This document shows, one piece after another, positions 1-5,939 of a DNA stretch of 6,992 nt (positions are counted from its first letter, which is position 1; each line of letters begins with the position of its first letter). The stretch covers positions 1 through 6,992 of the forward strand of contig DAOTYE010000054.1 in NCBI GenBank assembly GCA_034434915.1, in the 5' to 3' direction. A program made the translations under genes and the position numbers. The notes beneath the pieces were generated by a model. The model did no database searches. It worked only from the letters and a program-made list of their open reading frames with translations, and was not told the origin of the DNA. This stretch comes from DAOTYE01 sp034434915. Its GTDB lineage: Bacteria > Chloroflexota > Dehalococcoidia > Dehalococcoidales > RBG-16-60-22.

Positions 1-678
1 GAAGAGGTCTTTTTCCAGGGCGTCTTTGCCTAGAATCAGCGGAGTGACTGCTTCCGAAAAACTGAGCAGGAAGGGCTTTTCCAGAAAGTCCTTTTCTCCA
101 CCGGAAACAATGGCACCGATTTTCAGTATCTCCCGCAGGCTTGCCACGTCAAAGATGGAGCAGAGCACAGGCTTGGTTGTATTGCGGATGGTCTGGAGCA
201 CTGCCACTTTATCAGCGATTGCGCCGGGCACAGTGGGGTAAGAGGCGATGGTCATTATCCATTCAAAATTCGGCAGGGCATCAATTATCCTGGTCATACT
301 GCCAATATCTTCCACGGTGCAGGCTCTCCGCTCGCCAGTGTAGGGGTCCAGATATTCTGCCAAGGAGTTCATCCCTCCAAAGTGTGAGCCACTACCTGCC
401 TTGAGGGCAATTGCCGGCTTGCCTTCCCGGGTGTACAGCATAATTGTTTCCGGAGCAGTCTTCAGAGCCCTTTCAACGAGGAGTGACGGGATTTTTACCC
501 GGTCTGGGTTAGAAACATCCGCACCGGCACTGCCCAGTAAGTCAAGCGCTTCTTGACACTGCACCGTAACGCCCGTTTTTGCCATGATTTGCAGAGCGGC
601 TGAGTGCAGGTCCGCGATTTGCTTATCAGAGAGGATGCGAAAGCATGGCAGTGTGAACTGATTATGGTCAGTTTGCAT
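1..678 (-). CDS. MttB-family (trimethylamine/betaine) methyltransferase, N-terminal part, cut by window edge
   Basis: The minus strand is open from an ATG at 678 to the window edge, giving 226 codons without a stop; the C-terminal half lies outside. The start has a good Shine-Dalgarno (GGAGGTG on the minus strand, plus-strand 684-690) about five bases upstream. The product is a clear paralogue of the full-length MttB-like protein at 2659-4137. Shared blocks include FRILSD at residues 14-19, ALQIM, TGV, CQEA, AGADVSNP around residues 57-64, KIPS, YTR-GK, HFG, ED(I)-x-M-x-R-x-IDALPN-x-EW and VxGGEK near residue 200. Family members transfer a methyl group from a methylamine or quaternary amine to a cognate corrinoid protein in the cytoplasm. 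No TAG is seen in frame in this part, but the region that holds pyrrolysine in true MttB is outside the window, so its presence is untested. It is divergent from the rest of the cluster and probably shares its corrinoid protein. Family call is firm; substrate is unknown. Confidence 0.9.
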   Translation of the reverse strand, partial: MQTDHNQFTLPCFRILSDKQIADLHSAALQIMAKTGVTVQCQEALDLLGSAGADVSNPDRVKIPSLLVERALKTAPETIMLYTREGKPAIALKAGSGSHFGGMNSLAEYLDPYTGERRACTVEDIGSMTRIIDALPNFEWIMTIASYPTVPGAIADKVAVLQTIRNTTKPVLCSIFDVASLREILKIGAIVSGGEKDFLEKPFLLSFSEAVTPLILGKDALEKDLF

Positions 679-717
679 GGCACACCTCCACTCTGCGGGC
701 AATCGTGTGTTTCCTCC

Positions 718-726
718 AGTATACCA
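718..726 (-). promoter_or_regulatory. Candidate extended -10 promoter for the minus-strand MttB-like gene
   Basis: Read on the minus strand the sequence is TGGTATACT, that is a TGn extension directly before TATACT (5 of 6 matches to TATAAT). No good -35 lies at 16-18 bases; TTGATA is present but only 14 bases upstream, which an extended -10 promoter could tolerate. It would give a leader of about 30 bases before the ATG at 678. Sequence match only. Confidence 0.45.
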
Positions 727-758
727 TAAAAACTTTGTATCAAACATGAAATGCGGTC

Positions 759-787
759 TTGACAGCGTTCTGACTTTAACTCAAAAT
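759..787 (+). promoter_or_regulatory. Candidate sigma-70-type promoter for the UroD-like gene
   Basis: A perfect TTGACA (759-764) is followed, after a 17-base spacer, by CAAAAT (782-787), which matches TATAAT at 4 of 6 positions. Transcription would start near 795, about 40 bases before the ATG at 836. It lies back to back with the minus-strand promoter candidate at 718-726, so both transcripts could respond to one regulator bound between them. No clear palindromic operator was found in the gap. Confidence 0.45.
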
Positions 788-835
788 TAACGGGCGGTTC
801 TCTCTACGAGTTTTAAAGGAGGACAAAGACATCCC

Positions 836-1876
836 ATGAACGGGCTGGAACGCGTTCTCGCGGCAGTTAGACTTCAGGAGCCAGATATCGTCCCCACGCT
901 TGAAATCATCATAGATAAGAAAGTGCGTGATGCCCTTCTGCCGGGGGCATCATATGAGGACTTCATTGAGTTTATGGACCTTGATGCCGCGGTTTACTAC
1001 GACTGGGCTTATGACCAATATGAGACTATTGATGAGTCTGCAGGCATTATCCGCGATAAGTTTGGCGTCATCAAGCGCTGGACCACAGAAGTGGACCCCG
1101 TGCCGGTCGAAGCGCCCATCAAGTCTGAAAAAGACTTGGCGAAGTATGTCCCCCCTGACCCCAACAATGCGCCGTGGAAATATGAGCCCCTGGAGAAAGC
1201 GGTAAGGCGATTCAAAGGTCACAGAGCGGTCATCGCCACAGTTGTTGATGTGTTTTATATTGTCAGCGAACTGCGCGGCATGGCTGACCACCTCATGGAC
1301 CTCATCCGTAACCCGTACCTTATTGAGCACTTGAACAGCATCGTCCTCAACCATAATTTACAGTACATCAGGAACTGCATTGAGATTGGCGTGGATATCA
1401 TCTGGATAACCGGGGACTTCGCCAGCACCAATGGACCGATGGCATCGCCACGGCACATGGAACGTTTCGCCATTGCCCCGCTGAAAGCACAGGTTGATGA
1501 GTGTCAGCGTCACGGCATCCCGTGTTTCAAGCATACTGATGGCAATATCTGGAGCATCTTTGACATGCTGTTGAGCACCGGCATTGCTGGCATCCATCCC
1601 ATAGACCCGCTCTCCGGTATGGATATGGCTGAGGCTAAGGCAAAGTATGGCGACCGTATTTGTCTGATAGGCAATATTGACTGCGGCACTCTGCTGACGA
1701 CTGGTGCCGAAACAGAAGTGCGTCAGGCGGTGAAGGAGTGCATCAGAAAGGCGGGAAGGGGTGGAGGGCTTATCTGCACATCAAGCAACTCCATCCATTC
1801 CGGTGTTAAACCAGAAAACTATATTGCTATGGTGAAAGCTATCCGGGAATACGGCAGGTATCCGCTAGTGTTTTAA
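836..1876 (+). CDS. Uroporphyrinogen decarboxylase-superfamily methyltransferase-like protein
   Basis: The product has 346 residues, close to the usual length of UroD-superfamily proteins. The start ATG has AAAGGAGG at 815-822, with a somewhat long 13-base gap, and the opening MNGLERVLAAVRLQEPDIVP matches the family's typical N terminus. It lacks the RQAGR-type active-site segment of true heme-pathway UroD, and the corrinoid-protein and MttB neighbours point to corrinoid methyl transfer (MtaA/MtbA-like or O-demethylase MT I-like) rather than heme synthesis. Recognisable C-terminal blocks are KHTDGN (232-237), HPIDPLSGMD (254-263), IGNIDCGTLL (278-287) and SSNSIHSGVKPENY (316-329). In MtbA/MtaA the zinc is held by H-x-C plus a distal Cys; here the first motif reads H233-T-D235, so the metal site differs. 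C283 and C314 are other possible ligands. It may pass the methyl group from the corrinoid protein to a C1 carrier, or may itself demethylate a donor. The superfamily is firm, the exact reaction unknown. Confidence 0.85.
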   Translation: MNGLERVLAAVRLQEPDIVPTLEIIIDKKVRDALLPGASYEDFIEFMDLDAAVYYDWAYDQYETIDESAGIIRDKFGVIKRWTTEVDPVPVEAPIKSEKDLAKYVPPDPNNAPWKYEPLEKAVRRFKGHRAVIATVVDVFYIVSELRGMADHLMDLIRNPYLIEHLNSIVLNHNLQYIRNCIEIGVDIIWITGDFASTNGPMASPRHMERFAIAPLKAQVDECQRHGIPCFKHTDGNIWSIFDMLLSTGIAGIHPIDPLSGMDMAEAKAKYGDRICLIGNIDCGTLLTTGAETEVRQAVKECIRKAGRGGGLICTSSNSIHSGVKPENYIAMVKAIREYGRYPLVF

Positions 1877-1909
1877 TGGCAGACTGGCTTCTTTTAAGTC
1901 TCATTACTA

Positions 1910-1938
1910 TTGACAATAAATGACTATTAGTGTATATA
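1910..1938 (+). promoter_or_regulatory. Candidate sigma-70-type promoter for the corrinoid protein and downstream genes
   Basis: A perfect TTGACA (1910-1915) and a TATATA (1933-1938, 4 of 6 to consensus, inside the AT-rich run TATATATAA) are separated by exactly 17 bases. The site lies in the 123-base gap between the UroD-like gene and the corrinoid protein. It would start a transcript near 1945, leaving a leader of about 55 bases. This suggests that the corrinoid protein, MttB-like and TRAP genes can be transcribed apart from the UroD-like gene. No convincing terminator separates the two, so read-through is also possible. Confidence 0.5.
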
Positions 1939-1981
1939 TAAGGCAATGTAGTGCATTAGCGCACAAAATTCCCGAGTGAAG

Positions 1982-1988
1982 AAAGGAG
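1982..1988 (+). promoter_or_regulatory. Ribosome binding site that fixes the corrinoid protein start at 2000
   Basis: AAAGGAG lies 11 bases before the ATG at 2000. The longer in-frame alternative, a GTG at 1976, would place this Shine-Dalgarno inside the coding region and has no purine-rich stretch of its own upstream. The shorter start also gives the N terminus expected of the family (MANYEALKQAVLNGE). Confidence 0.75.
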
Positions 1989-1999
1989 ATTTGCTATTT

Positions 2000-2635
2000 A
2001 TGGCGAACTATGAGGCGCTCAAGCAGGCGGTTCTGAATGGAGAAGAAAAACAGGTGGAAGCTCTGGTGAATCAAGCGTTAGCGGAGAAGAAAGACGCCAA
2101 TGATATTCTGGTTAACGGACTGATTGGCGGAATGGAGATAGTGGGCAAGCGGTTCAGAAGTGGAGAGATGTTTCTGCCGGAAGTCCTGCTCTCTGCCGAG
2201 GTCATGCATAAGGGTCTTGATATTCTCAATCCCCTGCTGTCCAAGTCGGGGCACAAGGGAGTGGGGAAAGTGGTTATCGGCACGGTGGAAGGGGACATCC
2301 ATGACATCGGCAAAAAGATTGTGGCTTTGCTCCTTGAGGGGAGCGGATTTTCCGTCATTGACCTCGGTGTTGATGTAAAGGCACAGGCGTTTGTTGATGC
2401 TGTCAGCCAGCACAAGCCAGATGTTCTGGGCATGTCTGCCCTTCTCACCACCACCATGCCTCACATGGGAGAAGTCATCAATATCCTCAAAGAGAAGAAA
2501 CTGCGCGATAAAGTGAAGGTTGTGGTGGGAGGTGCCTCAGTCAACGAGCAGTTCGCCAGCTCAATTGGCGCTGACGGCTACGCGGTTGAAGCCGGGTCAG
2601 GGGTGGAGCTCGTCAAGAAACTGATAGCAAAATAG
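2000..2635 (+). CDS. Methyltransferase corrinoid protein (MttC/MtbC/MtgC-like, B12-binding)
   Basis: This is the cobamide-carrying shuttle protein of a methyltransferase system; it accepts a methyl group on Co(I) from an MttB-type enzyme and gives it to a second methyltransferase. The 211 residues match the usual length of about 210-220. Residues 1 to about 85 form the helical cap domain (NGEEKQVEALVNQAL, then GMEIVGKRF and GEMFLPEVLLSAEVM). The Rossmann-like B12 domain follows from about residue 89: GTVEGDIHDIGK at 94-105 carries the D-x-H-x-x-G signature with the lower cobalt ligand His101; SALLTTTM at 146-153, VVGGA at 175-179 and GADGYAVEA at 190-198 complete the base-off cobamide site. 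The ATG at 2000 is preferred over the GTG at 1976. It sits 23 bases before the MttB-like gene and is surely its partner. The specific substrate system is not determined. Confidence 0.95.
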   Translation: MANYEALKQAVLNGEEKQVEALVNQALAEKKDANDILVNGLIGGMEIVGKRFRSGEMFLPEVLLSAEVMHKGLDILNPLLSKSGHKGVGKVVIGTVEGDIHDIGKKIVALLLEGSGFSVIDLGVDVKAQAFVDAVSQHKPDVLGMSALLTTTMPHMGEVINILKEKKLRDKVKVVVGGASVNEQFASSIGADGYAVEAGSGVELVKKLIAK

Positions 2636-2658
2636 AGAAGAAAGCGAAGGAGGCTTTA

Positions 2659-4137
2659 ATGCGTGCCAATTATACCGCTTACGTCAGTCCCCAGTTCCGT
2701 ATTCTCTCTGATGACCAGATAGAGCAGATTTATCACGGCGCTCTGCAGATTATGGAGCGGACCGGCGTCCTGTTTGAGTGCCAGGAGGCGATTGATATCC
2801 TGAGCGAGGCAGGCGCTGATGTCTCCAATCCCAAAAGAATCAAAATCCCGTCTTACATGGTGGAGCAGGCAGTCCGCACCGCTCCCAAATCAGTAACCTT
2901 TTATACCAGGGATGGTAAGGTTGCTTTTGTGCTTAATGGGCAGACGGGCTGTCACTTCGGCAGCTGGCCTGACCCGGTGAAAATCCTTGACCCCGCCACC
3001 CAGCAGTTGAAGACGACCTACGTTGAAGACATTGACACGATGTCCCGCCTGATTGATGCCCTGCCCAATATTGAGTGGACATATACCGGTTCCAGCAATA
3101 AGACCCTGCCTGTTTTCCCCAACCTGGACATCAGCGACCGTGTTACCCTGCTTCATTTCATCATGAACAGCACCAAGCCCATCATCAGTGAAATCACTAA
3201 CCTGGAAGCCCTCAGGGAAATGATTGACCTGTGCTCCATTGTGGCAGGCGGTGAAAAGAACCTGGTGAGCAAACCTTTCTGGGGTGGCTCCTGTGAGCCG
3301 GTGAGCCCACTGGTAGAGGGTAAGGACGCCATGGAAAAGAGCCTGCTCTGCGCCGAAAAAGGGTTGCCGGTGGTGGTTTACAGTATGCCCATGGCAGGTG
3401 CTACCACTCCTGCCACCGGGGCAGCCATCCTGGCGATTTCCACGGCGGAAGTGTTAAGCCAACTCGTTGTCCTCCAGTTAAAGCGGCCCGGGGCACCGGT
3501 CATCTTTGGCTCCATCCCTAACATCATGGAAATGAAGACGACCATCTTCCCATACGGCGCTCCAGAACTGACCCTTTTTGTTGGGGCGCTCACGGAAATC
3601 TGCCATTACCTGAAACTGCCGATGTTCGGCACCGCCGGGTGCTCTGACGCTTATTCAGTTGACCCTCAGTCAGCGGCTGAAGTCACCTACCAGATTCTCA
3701 TCACCATGCTCAGCGGGGCTGACCTGGTCCATGATGTCGGCATCGTGTATCACCAGCATGGTTCTCCGGAGCTAGTCACCTTCTGCGATGAAATTATTGA
3801 GATGTCCAAAGTGCTGATGAAAGGCGTCCCCGTCAATGACGAGACGCTGGCGCTTGACCTGATTGAAAAGGTCGGTCCCAGGGGGAGCTTCATCGCTGAG
3901 AAGCATACCCTGAAGCACTTCCGCAATTTCTGGGTGCCCACCATCTTTGACCGCAGTGCCACCAAGACGCCGGAAGCCAAAAGTTGCTCAGAACTTCTAA
4001 GAGAAAAGACCCTCAAACTGATGACCACGCATCAGCCCAAACCTCTTCCTGACGACCTGCTAAAAGAGCTGAAGAAAGTGGAAGCGTCCTGGCTCAAGAG
4101 AGTAGGCTTGAAAGAATATCCGAAGCGGGCTAATTGA
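2659..4137 (+). CDS. MttB-family methyltransferase without pyrrolysine (betaine-type methylamine:corrinoid methyltransferase)
   Basis: The 492-residue product is full length for the MttB family (about 480-500). AAGGAGG at 2647-2653 stands five bases before the ATG. Family blocks seen: FRILSDDQI (13-21), AGADVSNP (51-58), IDALPNIEW (132-140), a substrate-domain segment PMAGATTPATGAA (244-256), GTAGCSDAYSVDPQSAAE (324-341), HDVGIVYHQHGSPE (358-371), and the C-terminal VGPRGSFIAEKHTLKH (405-420) with FDR (430-432). In archaeal MttB pyrrolysine is residue 334; the corresponding stretch here is around 328-335 and is read through with ordinary codons, with no in-frame TAG in the gene. That places it with the pyrrolysine-free relatives such as glycine betaine methyltransferase MtgB. 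It should demethylate a quaternary amine in the cytoplasm and methylate the corrinoid protein encoded just upstream. The actual substrate is unknown; the TRAP genes downstream hint at an imported, probably carboxylated, amine. Confidence 0.93.
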   Translation: MRANYTAYVSPQFRILSDDQIEQIYHGALQIMERTGVLFECQEAIDILSEAGADVSNPKRIKIPSYMVEQAVRTAPKSVTFYTRDGKVAFVLNGQTGCHFGSWPDPVKILDPATQQLKTTYVEDIDTMSRLIDALPNIEWTYTGSSNKTLPVFPNLDISDRVTLLHFIMNSTKPIISEITNLEALREMIDLCSIVAGGEKNLVSKPFWGGSCEPVSPLVEGKDAMEKSLLCAEKGLPVVVYSMPMAGATTPATGAAILAISTAEVLSQLVVLQLKRPGAPVIFGSIPNIMEMKTTIFPYGAPELTLFVGALTEICHYLKLPMFGTAGCSDAYSVDPQSAAEVTYQILITMLSGADLVHDVGIVYHQHGSPELVTFCDEIIEMSKVLMKGVPVNDETLALDLIEKVGPRGSFIAEKHTLKHFRNFWVPTIFDRSATKTPEAKSCSELLREKTLKLMTTHQPKPLPDDLLKELKKVEASWLKRVGLKEYPKRAN

Positions 4138-4160
4138 TTGGCATAATACTGAGAAGTTAT

Positions 4161-4170
4161 TAAGGAGGTG
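4161..4170 (+). promoter_or_regulatory. Perfect 10-base Shine-Dalgarno followed by ATG-TGA, upstream of dctP
   Basis: TAAGGAGGTG is the full complement of the usual 16S rRNA 3' end. After seven bases comes ATG (4178-4180) directly followed by TGA (4181-4183), a start-stop unit. An overlapping GTG at 4180 is in frame with dctP and would add 19 residues to its signal peptide. It may be a second start for the receptor, a ribosome loading site, or a remnant. The function is not shown. Confidence 0.4.
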
Positions 4171-4220
4171 CTGAGCAATGTGAGGGAAAAGGATACCATG
4201 ATTTCTGGAATGCTAAAAAT

Positions 4221-4227
4221 AGGGAGG
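4221..4227 (+). promoter_or_regulatory. Ribosome binding site that supports the dctP start at 4237
   Basis: AGGGAGG lies nine bases before the ATG at 4237. That start yields a compact, normal lipoprotein signal peptide (MRKT followed by a hydrophobic stretch and L-T-A-C). In-frame upstream starts (GTG 4168, GTG 4180, ATG 4198) would add an unusual polar extension to it. Confidence 0.7.
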
Positions 4228-4236
4228 TTGGTAAAT

Positions 4237-5292
4237 ATGAGAAAAACCATCATCGCGTTATTAATCATGCTACTGGTCTTCAGCGCTATCCTTACCGCCT
4301 GTGCGCCAAAGCCCGCGCCAGCACCGTCACCTGCGCCAGCACCTGCCCCGGCGCCACAGAGCTACAAGTGGAAGTTCTCGGTTCATCGCTCACCGGAAGA
4401 TGTCATGACTGTCAGTGCCAGGGACTTCGCCAAGAAGATTTCCGACCGGAGCGGCGGACGTATCAAGATTGACGTTTATGATTCCAACGCCCTCGGAGAC
4501 TGGATTCCGGTTTTTGAAGAGGTGATGAAGGGCACCATTGAGTTCCAGAATACTTCATACTCCACCGTCCATGACCCACGCCTCGACATCGTCTGGATTC
4601 CGTACTTGGTGAAGAGCTGGGCTGAGGTGAAAAAAGCCTATACTCCGGGCGGCTGGGTGTTTGACAAGGCGGCAGAGATGAACCGCGAACTTGGTGTGGA
4701 AGTCATCGCGGCGCTTCCGGAAGGATTCATCGGCATGGGCGCCAAGAAAATGCCGCCCAGCCCGGGCGATCCTAATGTGCCTAAGAATATGAAAATCAGA
4801 GTCTGGGGTGCTATACCTCCTGAGAAATTGATGACCCGGCTTGGTTTCCTGCCCACCATCATGCCCTGGGCGGAGGTCTTCACTGCCCTCCAGACCGGCG
4901 TGGTTGAAGCGGTCTACGGCGGCTCGGTTATCTCCACGTACGATACTGTGCGTGATGTCATCAAATACTGGCTGCCATATCGCGGTCACTTTGAGAATAT
5001 GATTAACATCATGAATCTGAAACTGCTCAATAGCCTCTCTGCGGCAGATAAGAAATTGATTCTGGACACTTCCAAAGAGATGTCTGACGCACAGACCGCG
5101 AAAGCTGAGGAGATTGAGAAACAGTATACCCAGAAGATGAAAGATTACGGCATCCAGGTATACGAGTTCTCCGATGCCGAATACAAAGCCATGGCTGATG
5201 CGGCTGCCAAGGACGTCTGGCCCGCCATGCAACCGCTCATTGGTAAGGCTCTGCTTGATGAGGCACTTGCCTATTTCAAGACTCTCCAGTAG
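4237..5292 (+). CDS. dctP: TRAP transporter solute-binding lipoprotein, DctP family
   Basis: This is the extracytoplasmic receptor that captures the substrate and hands it to the DctQM membrane complex. The product has 351 residues. Residues 1-22 form a lipoprotein signal peptide (MRKT, a hydrophobic core, then L19-T-A-C22), so it should be membrane-anchored through Cys22. Residues 23-41 are a Pro/Ala tether (alternating PA, GC-rich repeat DNA). The receptor domain starts near YKWKF (43-47). MKIRVWG (185-191) contains the family's conserved carboxylate-binding Arg (R188 expected), and PWAEVFTALQTGVVEAVYGG (210-229) is the DctP signature. Substrates of the family are mostly organic acids, some carrying amines such as ectoine. 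It begins 99 bases after the MttB-like gene in the same direction, which suggests import of the methylated substrate. The symbol is the family name, not a claim of dicarboxylate uptake. Confidence 0.93.
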   Translation: MRKTIIALLIMLLVFSAILTACAPKPAPAPSPAPAPAPAPQSYKWKFSVHRSPEDVMTVSARDFAKKISDRSGGRIKIDVYDSNALGDWIPVFEEVMKGTIEFQNTSYSTVHDPRLDIVWIPYLVKSWAEVKKAYTPGGWVFDKAAEMNRELGVEVIAALPEGFIGMGAKKMPPSPGDPNVPKNMKIRVWGAIPPEKLMTRLGFLPTIMPWAEVFTALQTGVVEAVYGGSVISTYDTVRDVIKYWLPYRGHFENMINIMNLKLLNSLSAADKKLILDTSKEMSDAQTAKAEEIEKQYTQKMKDYGIQVYEFSDAEYKAMADAAAKDVWPAMQPLIGKALLDEALAYFKTLQ

Positions 5293-5300
5293 TTGAGCGC

Positions 5301-5346
5301 TGGTGCGTGGGATGGTTTGCTCAAGTGCTGGACGTCCCACGCACCA
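5301..5346 (+). promoter_or_regulatory. Strong intergenic hairpin between dctP and dctQ
   Basis: A perfect 12-base inverted repeat, TGGTGCGTGGGA (5301-5312) and TCCCACGCACCA (5335-5346), extends inward by a G-U and a G-C pair around a loop of about 18 bases. It is not followed by a T-run (the next bases are AATATATCC), so it is not a typical intrinsic terminator. Its position just after the receptor gene fits a 3'-end-stabilising or partial attenuation element that keeps receptor mRNA in excess of the membrane subunits. The role is inferred. Confidence 0.6.
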
Positions 5347-5384
5347 ATATATCCTTGGTGTCACGTATAGGGATTCACATATCC

Positions 5385-5939
5385 ATGATTACGGGTGAAA
5401 AAATGCCTTCATGGCTGGATAAGACTGCCAGGATACTGTGGGAAGCGCCTCTCAGCTTCACCAGGGTCTTGATGGTGGTATTATCTGTGGTTACCTCAGC
5501 GCTGGTGGTGGTTGAAGTGGCGGTGCGCTATGTGGTTTTCTCCCCGCAATTATGGGTGGAAGAGTTGATTCTCTATCTGGTTATCTGGTTTTACTTCGCC
5601 GGAGCGGTTTACGCCACATACAAACGCACTCATATCACTGGCGGAATAATCCACCTTATTTTCAAAAGTAAGCCCATAGTTCTTGAAAGCGTTCATGCCG
5701 TGGCGGCGGCTATCTGTCTGGGACTATGCTGTATCATGGTCGCCCTCGCTCTTAATCAGTTCCAGTACAGCCTTCAGATGAACCCCCGGACAATTCATCT
5801 CCTTCTTCCTCTCGCCTATTCCAGGCTGGCTATCCTGGTGGGATTTGCCCTGATGATTCTTTACTTCCTGGTGGAACTCATCGGCTCAATCAGGCACCTA
5901 ATTCACCTGTCTCACCTTTCCAAACGAGGAGGACATTAG
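5385..5939 (+). CDS. dctQ: TRAP transporter small membrane subunit, DctQ family
   Basis: This is the small integral membrane subunit that pairs with DctM. From the ATG at 5385 it has 184 residues, typical for the family. Four membrane segments are visible at about 27-49, 58-78, 98-124 and 144-168. The second opens with the DctQ-type motif LWVEELILYLVIWFYFAGA (56-74), followed by a basic loop YKRTHI (79-84) seen as R/K-x-x-H-I in relatives. The start is uncertain: ATG 5385 has only AGGGA near 5369-5373 upstream; ATG 5403 (178 residues) has GGGTGA at 5393-5398, rather close. A further in-frame GTG at 5307 would start inside the hairpin stem and is unlikely. The gene ends in TAG and the next codon is the dctM ATG in the same frame. 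Confidence 0.88.
   Translation: MITGEKMPSWLDKTARILWEAPLSFTRVLMVVLSVVTSALVVVEVAVRYVVFSPQLWVEELILYLVIWFYFAGAVYATYKRTHITGGIIHLIFKSKPIVLESVHAVAAAICLGLCCIMVALALNQFQYSLQMNPRTIHLLLPLAYSRLAILVGFALMILYFLVELIGSIRHLIHLSHLSKRGGH

Noticed and set aside
26..404. Plus-strand open frames near the left edge
   Set aside because: They are antisense to the minus-strand MttB-like gene, whose translation aligns closely with the paralogue at 2659-4137.
836..1876. True uroporphyrinogen decarboxylase (HemE) of heme synthesis
   Set aside because: The RQAGR-type active-site segment is absent, and the neighbours are corrinoid methyl-transfer genes, not tetrapyrrole genes.
1881..1901. Possible terminator (AGACT ... AGTCT) after the UroD-like gene
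   Set aside because: The stem is only five base pairs, A/T rich, and is not followed by a T-run.
1951..1964. GTGC-N6-GCAC inverted repeat in the corrinoid gene leader
   Set aside because: A four-base stem is expected by chance and there is no supporting second copy.
1877..1999. Cobalamin riboswitch ahead of the corrinoid protein
   Set aside because: The gap is only 123 bases, too short for a full cobalamin riboswitch, and no B12-box-like sequence was seen.
4303..4359. Tandem repeat in the DNA
   Set aside because: The repetition comes from the Pro/Ala codons of the lipoprotein tether of DctP and needs no separate explanation.
4555..5364. Long minus-strand open frame (269 codons) opposite dctP
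   Set aside because: It lies wholly opposite the well-recognised DctP gene and the hairpin spacer, has no family resemblance, and its openness follows from the codon bias of the real gene.
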